DNA of 64,000 bases from JAYRSJ01 sp041920215 (GCA_041920215.1 JAYRSJ010000023.1:1-64000), one strand, 5' to 3'; shown: positions 49,154 through 57,819, counted from the first letter of the stretch. Notes: generated by a model from the letters alone, not told the origin. Made by a program: numbers and translations.

Positions 49154-51141
49154 TGTCTGGCGGGCTCGGTCTTGGGACGGTTGTTGCCGGCGGCTTCGGT
49201 GGCATCGCCCGTAAAGCCCTTGAAGCGACCCTTCTTCAGGTGGATCAGCAGCAGCGAGATCGCGGCAGGCGTGATGCCCGAGATGCGCGAAGCCTGGCCC
49301 AGGGTTTGGGGCTTGTACTTGCCAAGCTTCTGCCTCGCCTCGAAGGACAGGGCATCGACCTGGCTGTAGTCCAGCTCGGGCGGCAGCTGCAGATGCTCGT
49401 AGTGGGCGGCACGGGCCACATCTTCCACCTGCTTGTCGATATAGCCGGCGTACTTGGTGCTGACCTCGATCTGGTCGATCACGGCGTCAGCCAGGCTGCG
49501 TCCCAGCTCCATGGCCAAGGTTTCACGTGAAACAGCCGCATCCGGGCGCGCAATGCTGCAAACCTCGCTCAGCGTGTCGAAGTCCACGCCGGGGCGTCGC
49601 AGCAGATCCAGCAGCTTGTACTCGCGCTCCAGGGCCTTGCCGACCAGGCGCTCCGCGTCGGCGGCTGGCAGGATGCCGGGGTGCACCCAGGTGGATTTCA
49701 GCTTCTCTGTTTCACGTGAAACAGCATCGCGCTTTCGGTTGAAGGCGTCCCAGCGCGCGTCGTCCACCAGGCCCAGCGAACGGCCGATCTCGGTGAGCCG
49801 CATATCGGCGTTGTCCTCGCGCAGCTGCAGACGGAACTCGGCGCGGCTGGTGAACATGCGATAGGGCTCGGTCACGCCCTTGGTGATCAGGTCGTCGACC
49901 AGCACGCCCAGATAGGCCTGGTCGCGGCCGGGCAGCCAGGTGCTCCGGCCCTGGGTCTGCAGCGCGGCATTCAGTCCGGCGAACAAGCCCTGGGCAGCGG
50001 CCTCCTCGTAGCCGGTCGTGCCATTGATCTGGCCGGCGAAGAACAGACCTTGGATGGCGCGGGTCTCGAAGCTGCTCTTCAGCGCGCGCGGGTCGAAGTA
50101 GTCGTACTCGATCGCATAGCCGGGCCGCAGGATGTGAGCGTCCTCCAGTCCGGGGATCGATTGCACCGCGGCCAGCTGGATGTCGAAGGGCAGGGAGGTC
50201 GAGATGCCGTTCGGATAGAACTCGTGCGTCGTCAGGCCCTCAGGCTCCAGAAAGATCTGGTGGCTGTCCTTGTCGGCAAAGCGGTTGACCTTGTCCTCGA
50301 TCGAGGGGCAGTAGCGCGGGCCCACGCCCTCGATCACGCCGGTGAACATGGGGCTGCGCTCAAAGCCCGAGCGGATGATCTCGTGCGTGCGGGCATTGGT
50401 GTGGGTGATCCAGCAGGGCAGCTGCCGCGGATGCTGCGAGGCATCACCCATGAAGCTGAACACCGGCACCGGATCCAGATCGCCGGGCTGCTCCAGGCAT
50501 CGGGAGAAGTCGATCGAGCGTCCGTCGATGCGCGGGGGCGTGCCGGTCTTGAGCCGGCCCTGCGGCAGCTGCAGTTCCTTGAGCCGGGCCGACAGCGAAA
50601 CCGCCGGCGGATCACCGGCGCGGCCGGCGCTGTAGTTCTGCAGGCCGATATGGATGCGGCCGTCCAGAAAGGTGCCGGCGGTCAGCACCACGGCCCGGGC
50701 CCGGAACTGCAGGCCCGACTGGGTCACCGCGCCGACCACCCGATCGCCTTCCACCATCAGATCGTCCACCGCCTGCTGGAACAGCCAGAGATTCGGCTGG
50801 TTCTCGAGACGCCGGCGTATCGCCGCCTTGTACAGGATGCGGTCAGCCTGGGCACGGGTGGCGCGTACGGCCGGGCCCTTGGAGCTGTTCAGGATGCGGA
50901 ACTGTATGCCGCCCTCGTCGGTGGCGGCGGCCATCGCACCGCCCAGTGCATCGACCTCCTTGACCAGATGCCCCTTGCCAATGCCGCCTATCGAGGGGTT
51001 GCAGCTCATCTGGCCCAGGGTCTCGATATTGTGGGTCAGCAGCAGGGTCTTGACGCCCTTGCGGGCGGCGGCCAGCGCCGCCTCGGTGCCGGCATGGCCG
51101 CCACCGACCACGATGACGTCGAACTCTTTGGGATAAAGCAT
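49150..51141 (-). CDS. mnmG: tRNA uridine-5-carboxymethylaminomethyl modification enzyme
   Basis: A 663-residue FAD protein (formerly GidA) that, with MnmE, modifies the wobble uridine of several tRNAs. The N-terminal FAD motif is VIVVGGGHAGTEAALAAAR; QMSCNPSIGGIGKGHLVKEVDALGG and GRLKTGTPPRIDGRSIDFS are signature regions. The ATG at the conserved YPKEFDVIVV start was preferred over one 14 codons upstream. It is the first gene of mnmG-rsmG-parA and contains two parS sites. Confidence 0.97.
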   Translation of the reverse strand: MLYPKEFDVIVVGGGHAGTEAALAAARKGVKTLLLTHNIETLGQMSCNPSIGGIGKGHLVKEVDALGGAMAAATDEGGIQFRILNSSKGPAVRATRAQADRILYKAAIRRRLENQPNLWLFQQAVDDLMVEGDRVVGAVTQSGLQFRARAVVLTAGTFLDGRIHIGLQNYSAGRAGDPPAVSLSARLKELQLPQGRLKTGTPPRIDGRSIDFSRCLEQPGDLDPVPVFSFMGDASQHPRQLPCWITHTNARTHEIIRSGFERSPMFTGVIEGVGPRYCPSIEDKVNRFADKDSHQIFLEPEGLTTHEFYPNGISTSLPFDIQLAAVQSIPGLEDAHILRPGYAIEYDYFDPRALKSSFETRAIQGLFFAGQINGTTGYEEAAAQGLFAGLNAALQTQGRSTWLPGRDQAYLGVLVDDLITKGVTEPYRMFTSRAEFRLQLREDNADMRLTEIGRSLGLVDDARWDAFNRKRDAVSRETEKLKSTWVHPGILPAADAERLVGKALEREYKLLDLLRRPGVDFDTLSEVCSIARPDAAVSRETLAMELGRSLADAVIDQIEVSTKYAGYIDKQVEDVARAAHYEHLQLPPELDYSQVDALSFEARQKLGKYKPQTLGQASRISGITPAAISLLLIHLKKGRFKGFTGDATEAAGNNRPKTEPARQ
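49519..49534. promoter_or_regulatory. parS site within mnmG (second)
   Basis: GGTTTCACGTGAAACA; only the first base differs from the 16-bp consensus, and the inner 14 bp are a perfect palindrome. Confidence 0.9.
49708..49723. promoter_or_regulatory. Perfect parS site within mnmG
   Basis: TGTTTCACGTGAAACA, a 16/16 match to the universal bacterial parS. It lies 189 bp from the other mnmG copy. Confidence 0.96.
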
Positions 51142-51203
51142 GGCAGGGGTCACCGGGCGCGGCGCGGGCGCTCCGGCAGACAAGCAGCGGGGAGGGGGCG
51201 ATT

Positions 51204-52319
51204 TTAACGGGGGCTGTGGATAAGCACGAGCCCCTCCCCTGACAAGCCCTGTGCAATATGGCGGGCGCTGGCGTCCAGCACCTGCTCCAGCGACGGGTGC
51301 CTCAGGCCCCAGCGCGCCGCCAGGGCGTCGGCGCTGGCCGTGTCGAAGTGCACGCCAGGCTCGATGACAAAGTCCAGGCTCTCGCGATGGCTGCCGCTCA
51401 GCGCGGCCATGCCGGGCAGGCTCAGCAGGGCCCGCAGCAGGGGCTTGGGCAGCTGGCGCCGCGGCGCCGTCCGGCCCAGCGCTGCAGCCATGCGGCGCAC
51501 CAGCTCGGGCAAAGGGGGCGAGCGTCCGTCCATCAGCAGGAACTCGCCGCTGCGCAGCTCGGGCGCCAGGGCCAGCGCGGCGGCAAAGCCGGCCACATAG
51601 TCGACCGCCACCAGGGGCAGGCGGTGCTGGGCGCTGCCGGGCAGGCCGGCCAGACGGCCCTGCAGCAGCTGCCGGCCCAGCTGGTACAGCGCGGCATGGG
51701 CCGGCAGCTCGCCCTCCTGCGAGTGTCCGGCCACCGTGGCCGGATGCAGGATCAGCAGGGCCTGAGCACTATGTCCGGCCTGTTCCAGCAGGCGGAAATG
51801 GGCCTCCAGCTTGCTGGCCTCATAGCCGCCGGCACGGCGGTAGACCGCGGGCCAGTCGGCCTCGCCCTGGGCCGAGATGCCCAGGCGCTGCAGATGTGCC
51901 CGGTGCTGCAGCATGAAGCCGCTGAGATGCACCAGGCGGGCCTGCGGCCGCTGCCGCTGCAGGGCTTCCGCCAGCGCCAGCGTGCTGCTGACGTTGGCGC
52001 GCCGCGCAACCTCCATCGGCAGTCCCCAGGCGAAACGGGCCGCCAGGTGGTAGACCAGATCGGGCTGGGCCGCGCCGACCAGGGCTGCGGCGCAGGCCGG
52101 CTGGTCCAGCTCATAGGGCAGGGCCTGCAGCCGCCGCAGGCCCTGGGCCTCGATGCCGCGCTGGCCCAGCCATTGGCGCAGCTGGCCTAGCTGTCGGGCG
52201 GGATCGCGCAGGGCCAGCAGCAGTTTGTCCGGCGCCGTCGGGTCTTGCTGAAGCAGGCGGTGGCACAGCCAGCGGCCGATCTGGCCGGTGGCGCCGGTGA
52301 TGAGGATGCGTCGTGTCAT
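51204..52319 (-). CDS. NAD-dependent epimerase/dehydratase-like SDR protein
   Basis: A 371-residue extended short-chain dehydrogenase. The Rossmann motif is ILITGATGQIGRWL, followed by DLVYHLAA, and the active-site region has YRRAGGYEASKLEAH (YxxxK as Tyr-Glu-Ala-Ser-Lys). The substrate is not evident. It is divergent from a MerR-type regulator with a dyad between them, so it may be that regulator's target. The 3' end runs into the mnmG upstream region, where a DnaA box lies. Confidence 0.82.
   Translation of the reverse strand: MTRRILITGATGQIGRWLCHRLLQQDPTAPDKLLLALRDPARQLGQLRQWLGQRGIEAQGLRRLQALPYELDQPACAAALVGAAQPDLVYHLAARFAWGLPMEVARRANVSSTLALAEALQRQRPQARLVHLSGFMLQHRAHLQRLGISAQGEADWPAVYRRAGGYEASKLEAHFRLLEQAGHSAQALLILHPATVAGHSQEGELPAHAALYQLGRQLLQGRLAGLPGSAQHRLPLVAVDYVAGFAAALALAPELRSGEFLLMDGRSPPLPELVRRMAAALGRTAPRRQLPKPLLRALLSLPGMAALSGSHRESLDFVIEPGVHFDTASADALAARWGLRHPSLEQVLDASARHIAQGLSGEGLVLIHSPR
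51215..51223 (-). other. Isolated perfect DnaA box upstream of mnmG
   Basis: TTATCCACA on the minus strand, 74 bp ahead of the mnmG start and inside the last codons of the SDR gene. There is no second box or triplet array nearby. It could allow DnaA control of mnmG-rsmG-parA. Confidence 0.5.
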
Positions 52320-52357
52320 CGTGAGCGGGGCTTGGAGAGAGGCGGCCAGTCTCTGGC

Positions 52358-52380
52358 CTTGACTACACTCCAGGGTCAAG
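52358..52380. promoter_or_regulatory. MerR-type dyad between SDR and MerR genes
   Basis: CTTGAC-N11-GTCAAG, a perfect 6-bp dyad 28 bp before the merR-like start codon, in the size range of MerR-family operators. On the minus strand it overlaps a TTGACC -35-like box, but no good -10 follows. Confidence 0.4.
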
Positions 52381-52408
52381 CCCCTGACACCGCCCACCCC
52401 AGCCAACC

Positions 52409-52798
52409 ATGCAGATCGGTGAACTCGCCGCCCGCAGCGGCCTCAGCCACGACACCCTGCGCTTCTACCAGCGCCAGGGCTTGCTGTCGGCCGCCCGCGA
52501 CCCCAACGGCTATCGCCGCTACGGCCCTGACAGCGAGGCCCGGCTGTCGCTGATACGACTGGGCCAGGGCCTGGGCTTCAGCCTGGCCGAGATCCGTGCG
52601 GTGCTGGCCCAGCTGGCGGCGCTCGAGGGCGCCGACGCCGGCCTCGATGTTCAGCAACTGCTGCAGCAAAAGCTGGCCGAGATCGACGCCCGGCTGGCGA
52701 CGCTGCAGGGCCTGCGCGCGCAGCTGGCGCAGCAGCTGGGCCAGCGCTGCCCACTGCGGCTGGCGACCGCCCCCGCGCCGGCCGAGGCGGCGGCATGA
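52409..52798 (+). CDS. MerR family transcriptional regulator
   Basis: A 129-residue protein with the MerR HTH (MQIGELAARSGLSHDTLRFYQRQGLL and PNGYRRYG), then the LGFSLAEIRAVL helix and a coiled coil. The C-terminus has a single Cys (QRCPLR), so a classical metal site with paired Cys is not apparent. It overlaps the YkgJ gene by 4 bp and faces the SDR gene, the likely target. Confidence 0.9.
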   Translation: MQIGELAARSGLSHDTLRFYQRQGLLSAARDPNGYRRYGPDSEARLSLIRLGQGLGFSLAEIRAVLAQLAALEGADAGLDVQQLLQQKLAEIDARLATLQGLRAQLAQQLGQRCPLRLATAPAPAEAAA

Positions 52799-53073
52799 GC
52801 ACGATCACCGCCTGCCGGCCCCATTGCGCCGCCTGCTGCATCGCACCCTCCATCAGTTCGCCCATCCCCGGCATGCCGGTGCGCAACGGTGTCAGCAAGC
52901 CGGCCGGCGTGCGCTGCATACAGCTGGACGCGCAGGACCGCTGCAAGATCTTCGGCCATCCGGACCGGCCGGCGGTGTGCGCCAGCCTGCAACCCTGCGA
53001 GATCATGTGCGGCGACAGCCGCGAGCAGGCGATGCGCTGGCTGGGCTGGATGGAGCGCGAGACCGCGCCCTGA
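52795..53073 (+). CDS. YkgJ family cysteine-cluster protein
   Basis: A 92-residue protein with Cys residues arranged as in the YkgJ (CxxCxxxxCC-like) family: CRPHCAACC at the start, then C in VRCIQL and DRCKIFG, VCASLQPCEIMCG. Such clusters probably bind zinc or an iron-sulfur cluster. It is co-translated with the MerR-type regulator, suggesting a redox or metal-related function. Confidence 0.86.
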   Translation: MSTITACRPHCAACCIAPSISSPIPGMPVRNGVSKPAGVRCIQLDAQDRCKIFGHPDRPAVCASLQPCEIMCGDSREQAMRWLGWMERETAP

Positions 53074-53076
53074 GGA

Positions 53077-53286
53077 TCAGCCCGGCGCGGCGCCCAGGGT
53101 GCCCCGCGCCCTCCACCAGGCGCTGACGCGGCCCCAGTACCTGTCGTGGAAGTAATGCATCACCGTGTTGACGGCGGGCTCGACAAAGGTGATCGCGCCG
53201 GCAATCGCGATATCGCCTGTCAGCGCGTAGCTGACGGCGAAGGCGGTGCCCAGATGCAGGATGCCGAAGCTGGCGGTCTTGGCCAT
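53077..53286 (-). CDS. DUF2061 membrane protein
   Basis: A 69-residue protein with two hydrophobic segments (ILHLGTAFAVSYALTGDIAIAGAITFVEPAVNTVMHY) followed by FHDRYWGRVSAWW, the DUF2061 signature. It is a small inner-membrane protein of unknown function. It sits between the convergent YkgJ gene and the peptide exporter and seems unrelated to either. Confidence 0.85.
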   Translation of the reverse strand: MAKTASFGILHLGTAFAVSYALTGDIAIAGAITFVEPAVNTVMHYFHDRYWGRVSAWWRARGTLGAAPG

Positions 53287-53398
53287 CAGTTCTCCTATTT
53301 GATGCGGACATCGAATGGGAGAATGCTAATTATTTGCAACAAGACCGGCCAGTTGGGATTGCCGATCGCGGCGATAGCGGCCCGCAGCCGCCGCGCAC

Positions 53399-55537
53399 TC
53401 AGGCCGCGTCCGAGGGCTGGGGCACGCTGCGCAGATCGGTGGCCACCCGGCCCTGCTGCAGCGTGATGATGCGCTGGGCGGCGGCGATGGTCTCGGGCCG
53501 GTGGGCGATCACGATACGGGTCAGCTTGAGCTGGCGCAGCGAGGCATTGAGCTGGCGCTCGCGCTCCACATCCAGCGCGCTGGTGGCCTCGTCCAGCAGC
53601 AGAAACTGTGGCCGCTTGTAGAGTGCGCGGGCCAGCAGCAGGCGCTGGCGCTGGCCACCCGAGAGGCTGCTGCCCATATCGCCGATCAGCGTGCGGTAGG
53701 CCATGGGCATGGCGGCAATGTCCTCGTGCATGCAGGCCAGGCGGGCGCATTCCTCCACCCAGGCAGGGTCGGCCGCCGGGTCGAAGAAGCTGATGTTGTC
53801 GGCGATGCTGCCGGCCAGCAGCTGGTCCTCCTGCATCACCGTGCCAACCGCGGCGCGCCAGCTCTGCAGGCCCAGGCGGGCCAGCGGCACGCCGCCCACC
53901 CGCACCTCGCCCTGGCTGGGCTGCAGAATGCCCAGCATCAGCTTCAGCAAGGTGGTCTTGCCGCAGCCCGAGGGGCCGACGATCACCACCGATTCGCCCG
54001 GCGCCACCCGCAGGCTGCAGCCGGCGATGATCTCGGGCTCGCCATCGGCATAGCGGTAGTGCAGGCCGTCCAGTTCCAGCGCCGCATCGGCGGGCAGGGG
54101 GGTCGGATCGGCCTGGGGCTCGGGCGCGCTCAGCACGATGTCGGCCAGGCGCTCGCCCTGCAGGCGCAGCATGCGCAGCTCCACCGCCCTGTCGACCAGG
54201 GCGCTGACGCGTTGGGTGAACAGCTCCTTGTAGGCCAGAAAGGCCAGCAGCATGCCCACCGAGAGCTGGCGCTCCAGCACCAGCTGGGCACCCAGCCAGA
54301 GTATGGCCACCCGCTCCAGGCCGAACAACAGCTTGTGGCCCACACCCATCCAGAGCTGCAGCTTGCGGCGGCGCAGGTCGGCATTCAGCTGCTCGACCAG
54401 CTGATTGCCGAAGGCGGCGCTGCGCGGGGCCTCGGCATTGAAGAGCTTGATCGCCTGGGCGCCGCGCAGCGATTCGAGAAAGAGGCTGTGCTGACGCGCC
54501 TGCTGCACCAGGGCCTCCTCGCTGGCGGCGCGCAGCGGGCGGAAGAAGGCCGCCCGCAGCCCGGCATAGAGCGCCACTGCGGCGCCGGCCAGCAGGGCCA
54601 GGCCGGGGCTGTAGACCCACATCAGCGCCAGGGCCAGCAGCACCATCGCGCCGTCCAGCAAGGCCTCGAGGAACTGGGTGGTGAGGGTGCGCTGGATCTG
54701 TTCCACGCTGCCGAAGCGCGACCAGATATCGCCCAGATGGCGTTTCTCGAACCAGTCCAGCGGCAGGCGCAGCAGATGGCCGAACACCTGCCACAGCCAT
54801 TGCAGATTGAGGCTGGCCGACAGCTGCAGCACCGCCCAGGAGCGCAGCGCACCCACGCCCACCTGCAGCAGCACCAGCAGGCCGAAGCCCAGGCCCAGGG
54901 TTACCAGCAGGTCCTGGTCGGCGCTGACCAGCACCCCGTCCACCACCCACTGCAGCATGAAGGGCGAGAGCAGCAGCAGCAGCTCCAGCCCCAGGGCCAG
55001 CGCGATGATCTGGGCCAGCGAACGTTTCAGGCCGCTGACGCGGCCCAGCAGCTGGTGCCAGCGCGGCGCCGGTGCTGCCGGCTTGGTCTGGAAGTCGGGG
55101 CCGGGGCGCAGCTCCAGCGCCACCCCGGTGAAGTGGCGCGACAGCTCGGCCAGCGGCAGGCGGCGGCGGCCGCGCGCGGGGTCATGGATCTCCACCCAAC
55201 CGGGCCCCACCCGGCTCAGCAGCACGAAATGGTTGAAGTCCCAGTGCAGCACGGCCGGTAGCGCGATCTGGCCCAGCTGCTCGGGCTCGGCCCGCAGCGC
55301 CCGGCTGCTCATACCCAGCTGGCCGGCGATGCGCACCAGCTCGGCCAGCGTGGCGCCCTTGGAGGAGAGCGTGAAACGCGCCCGCAGCTCGGCCAGGCTG
55401 TGTCGCTGCCCATGGGCGCCGGCCGCCATGGCCAGGCAGGCCAGGCCGCATTCGGCCGCCTCGGTCTGCAGCAGCAAGGGCGTGCGCGAGCCGCCGCCCA
55501 GGCCCAGGTGCAGGCGGTTCAGCAGCGACTCAGACAC
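53399..55537 (-). CDS. Peptidase C39-containing ABC transporter (peptide exporter)
   Basis: A 712-residue bacteriocin-type exporter. Residues 20-150 form the C39 protease: QTEAAECGLACLAM (oxyanion Gln and catalytic Cys), VLHWDFNHFVLL (His) and EIHDPARG (Asp). Six membrane helices follow, then an ATPase domain with Walker A GPSGCGKTT, signature LSGGQRQR and Walker B FLLLDEATSALD. It should cleave double-glycine leaders and export the core peptide. It overlaps the HlyD gene by 8 bp and is the last gene of the peptide operon. Confidence 0.95.
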   Translation of the reverse strand: MSESLLNRLHLGLGGGSRTPLLLQTEAAECGLACLAMAAGAHGQRHSLAELRARFTLSSKGATLAELVRIAGQLGMSSRALRAEPEQLGQIALPAVLHWDFNHFVLLSRVGPGWVEIHDPARGRRRLPLAELSRHFTGVALELRPGPDFQTKPAAPAPRWHQLLGRVSGLKRSLAQIIALALGLELLLLLSPFMLQWVVDGVLVSADQDLLVTLGLGFGLLVLLQVGVGALRSWAVLQLSASLNLQWLWQVFGHLLRLPLDWFEKRHLGDIWSRFGSVEQIQRTLTTQFLEALLDGAMVLLALALMWVYSPGLALLAGAAVALYAGLRAAFFRPLRAASEEALVQQARQHSLFLESLRGAQAIKLFNAEAPRSAAFGNQLVEQLNADLRRRKLQLWMGVGHKLLFGLERVAILWLGAQLVLERQLSVGMLLAFLAYKELFTQRVSALVDRAVELRMLRLQGERLADIVLSAPEPQADPTPLPADAALELDGLHYRYADGEPEIIAGCSLRVAPGESVVIVGPSGCGKTTLLKLMLGILQPSQGEVRVGGVPLARLGLQSWRAAVGTVMQEDQLLAGSIADNISFFDPAADPAWVEECARLACMHEDIAAMPMAYRTLIGDMGSSLSGGQRQRLLLARALYKRPQFLLLDEATSALDVERERQLNASLRQLKLTRIVIAHRPETIAAAQRIITLQQGRVATDLRSVPQPSDAA

Positions 55538-56762
55538 GGCGACCCAGGGCCAGCAAGGGCTCGAAAATCCATTCGATCAGCCGGCGCCGCTCCAGCAGCA
55601 CATCGGCATCCAGCTGCATGCCGGCAGACAGAGCCTGCTCCTCGCCGTAAGCCAGCACTGACTGACGATCAAGCTCGACGGTGATGCGATACAGCGGTTC
55701 GCTGCCGCCGCTGATGCCGGCGGCGGCCAGCTCGGCGCTGCTCAATGGGCTGCGCGCCACCTGCAGCACCCGGCCCTGCTGATGGCCGAACTTCTGATAG
55801 GGGAAGGCCTGGTAGCGCAGCCGCACCGTCTGGCCGGGGCGCACGAAGCCGACCGCGCTGGAGGGCGCGTAGAGCCGCGCCTGCATGCGGGTGTTGTCCG
55901 GCAGCACGGTGGCCAGCGCCATCGCGGCGGGCACGCTCTGGCCGGGCTCGGCCTGCACCGTGCTGAGCACGCCGTCGCTGGGCGCGCGCAGCACCAGGCG
56001 GCGCCGGGCCTCGGTCTCCAGGTTCAGGGCCTGCAGCGCCGCGCGTTCGCGCTCCAGCAGGCCCAGTTGCTGGGCCTGGCGCAGCGGCAGCTCGCGCGCC
56101 TGGGCCTGCAGCGCCAGCTGCTCGCGACGCAGGCTCTGATGCTCGCGCTCCAGCTGCTGGGCCTGGGCCTGCAGCCCCAGCAGCTCCTCGCGGCGCTGCT
56201 GCAGCTGGGCCGCCGAGATATAGCGCTGCCGGGCCAGGTCCTCGTCGCCGGCCAGACGCTGGCGCGCCGAGGCCAGGCGTTCGGCCAGCAGCCGACGTTC
56301 CGCGGCCAGCTGGTCCAGCTCGGCCTGGGCGGCGGCGGCCTGGGCCAGCAGATCCTGCTGTTGCTGGCGGCTCAGCCGGGCGCTCTGCTCGGCCGCCTGA
56401 GTGAGCGATTGCTCACGCTGGGCCAGGCTTTGCGCCACGCCTTCGCCGGCATCGCTGGCCGCATCCAGGCTGAGCACAAAGAGCACATCGCCGGCCTTGA
56501 CCGGGGCGCCCTCGGCCAGCGGCCGGCTCAGCACGGTGGCGGGCTGGGCCGCGGTGATGCGCAGCACGCCGCGGTCCGGCACCAGATGGCCGCTGACCCG
56601 CGCCTTGCGGCTGTACTCGGCCGTGCTCAGGAAGACGCCCACCAGCACGACACTGCCCAGGGCCAGGGCCGTGAGCAGCGTCATCGATAAGGGGCGCATC
56701 AGCTCGATGCTGCCCAGCCAGGTTTGCTGCTGGCCAGCCAGCGCTTCTTTGCGGAACAGCAT
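55530..56762 (-). CDS. HlyD family membrane-fusion protein
   Basis: A 410-residue periplasmic adaptor. One N-terminal membrane helix (LLTALALGSVVLVGVFL) is followed by a lipoyl/barrel-sandwich part (RITAAQPATVLSRPLAEGAPVKAGDVLFVL). A long Gln/Glu/Ala/Leu coiled coil (about 110-260) and a beta-barrel end (VRLRYQAFPYQKFGHQQGRVLQV) complete it. It resembles adaptors of the colicin V/bacteriocin exporter type and would link the C39 transporter to a TolC-type channel encoded elsewhere. It starts 46 bp after the peptide gene. Confidence 0.92.
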   Translation of the reverse strand: MLFRKEALAGQQQTWLGSIELMRPLSMTLLTALALGSVVLVGVFLSTAEYSRKARVSGHLVPDRGVLRITAAQPATVLSRPLAEGAPVKAGDVLFVLSLDAASDAGEGVAQSLAQREQSLTQAAEQSARLSRQQQQDLLAQAAAAQAELDQLAAERRLLAERLASARQRLAGDEDLARQRYISAAQLQQRREELLGLQAQAQQLEREHQSLRREQLALQAQARELPLRQAQQLGLLERERAALQALNLETEARRRLVLRAPSDGVLSTVQAEPGQSVPAAMALATVLPDNTRMQARLYAPSSAVGFVRPGQTVRLRYQAFPYQKFGHQQGRVLQVARSPLSSAELAAAGISGGSEPLYRITVELDRQSVLAYGEEQALSAGMQLDADVLLERRRLIEWIFEPLLALGRRV

Positions 56763-56808
56763 GCCTCAGCGATGCGCGGGTCGCCCGCGGGCGATGACAG
56801 CGAAGGGT

Positions 56809-56997
56809 TTACCAGCCAGCTTTGGGCGCAGAAGTGCTGCTCTCAACCAACTGTGCGTTCTGGACTTCTGCCTCTGGCTCGTTCCAGCCGGCTTTTGGTG
56901 CACCACCGCTAACCAGGTGCAGCAGTTGTGCGTCGATCTCGACAGGGGCATTGGCTTGCTGCTGGGTGGACGAGAAGATGTTGGATTTGCTTTGCAT
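56809..56997 (-). CDS. Double-glycine leader secreted peptide precursor
   Basis: A 62-residue precursor. The leader (32 residues) ends EIDAQLLHLVSGG, a good double-glycine signal for C39 peptidases. The predicted 30-residue core starts with APKAGW directly after GG and ends with the same APKAGW; the centre is acidic (NEPEAEVQNAQLVESS). The two hexapeptides use different codons, so repetition at protein level is conserved or convergent. No Cys is present, hence no lanthionine or disulfide. It is the first gene ahead of hlyD and the exporter, 71 bp downstream of a lux-box-like site. It could be a bacteriocin or a signalling peptide. Confidence 0.8.
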   Translation of the reverse strand: MQSKSNIFSSTQQQANAPVEIDAQLLHLVSGGAPKAGWNEPEAEVQNAQLVESSTSAPKAGW

Positions 56998-57067
56998 GGC
57001 AGGCTCCGAATCAGAGGCGTTTCGCTAAGGGATGCCTCAATTCGACCAGCCCGCCAGTATCGGCGTA

Positions 57068-57085
57068 ACTGTCAACTCTTACAGT
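57068..57085. promoter_or_regulatory. Lux-box-like site upstream of the peptide gene
   Basis: ACTGTCAACTCTTACAGT: perfect ACTGT/ACAGT arms and the CTG-N10-CAG spacing of LuxR-family sites. It lies between the luxR-type gene and the peptide gene. It shares CTGTAA-N3-TTGNCAG (minus strand) with the site upstream of the regulator. Confidence 0.65.
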
Positions 57086-57105
57086 GGGGGATGTACGAAG
57101 TGCGC

Positions 57106-57819
57106 TTAGCGGATTAGGCCCATGCGCAGGGCCTTCAGCACCGCCTGGTGCTTGCTGCTGCAGCCGAGCTTGTGCATGGCGCTGTTGAGGTGCAGCACCG
57201 CCGTCCGCTCGGTGATGCTGAGGATGGAGCCCACCTCCCAGGCGGTCTTGCCCTCCATGGTCCAGCGCAGGCATTCCAGTTCGCGCGGCGTCAGCTTGGG
57301 CGCCTCCAGCTGCTGCTCGGGCGGCAGCAGCACCCGCATCGCCGTGTCCAGCGCGTGCACCGCGAACAGCTGCAGGTCCGCGACGATGCGGGTCAGCTGT
57401 ATCGGATCGCTGGGCAGCGGCTTGTCGCGATCGACCCCGAGCACGAAATGGCGGCCCTCCGGCAGGTGCAGCGCCAGGCAAATTCCTGTCTTGTATCCGA
57501 ATCGTGCTTGAGCATCCCAAAGCTCGGCGGCGCCGCTGCGAACATAGGTGCTTTGATCCCAGACGATGGGCACGCTGTTGCGCTTGCAGTGCTGCATCAC
57601 TGGGTCCTGACGCTGCAGTTGCGGGCTGTACATCGCCTCCACAAAGCCGTCTGGGCAGTTATCGACCACGTGGAATTCGGACTTGCCGATGGCGTGATCG
57701 AGCACCGTAATGGCCGTGTAGGTCTCGAACTCCAGACCATGCGTGAAGCGCTTTACCTCCCCGCGAAATTCCTCACGGTTCCTGGCTTCGAGTACCGACT
57801 GGTAACCGCCCTGCAGCAT
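57106..57819 (-). CDS. LuxR-type regulator with autoinducer-binding domain
   Basis: A 237-residue protein. Residues 20-165 form an acyl-homoserine-lactone-binding-like domain with the conserved DP pair (QRQDPVMQHC), a downstream Trp (VPIVWDQ) and GICLALHLPEGRHFVLGV. Aromatic positions that contact the lactone in LuxR/TraR look substituted (FVEAMY where W..Y is usual). The C-terminal HTH reads LTPRELECLRWTMEGKTAWEVGSILSITERTAVLHLNSAMHKLG. GAGG precedes the ATG. No luxI is in the window, so it is a solo or answers a remote synthase. It directly precedes the peptide operon. Confidence 0.9.
   Translation of the reverse strand: MLQGGYQSVLEARNREEFRGEVKRFTHGLEFETYTAITVLDHAIGKSEFHVVDNCPDGFVEAMYSPQLQRQDPVMQHCKRNSVPIVWDQSTYVRSGAAELWDAQARFGYKTGICLALHLPEGRHFVLGVDRDKPLPSDPIQLTRIVADLQLFAVHALDTAMRVLLPPEQQLEAPKLTPRELECLRWTMEGKTAWEVGSILSITERTAVLHLNSAMHKLGCSSKHQAVLKALRMGLIR

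Noticed and set aside
56766..56951. Minus-strand frame of 61 codons overlapping the peptide gene
   Set aside because: Out of frame with the double-glycine peptide, no leader motif, and it would use the non-coding gap to hlyD.
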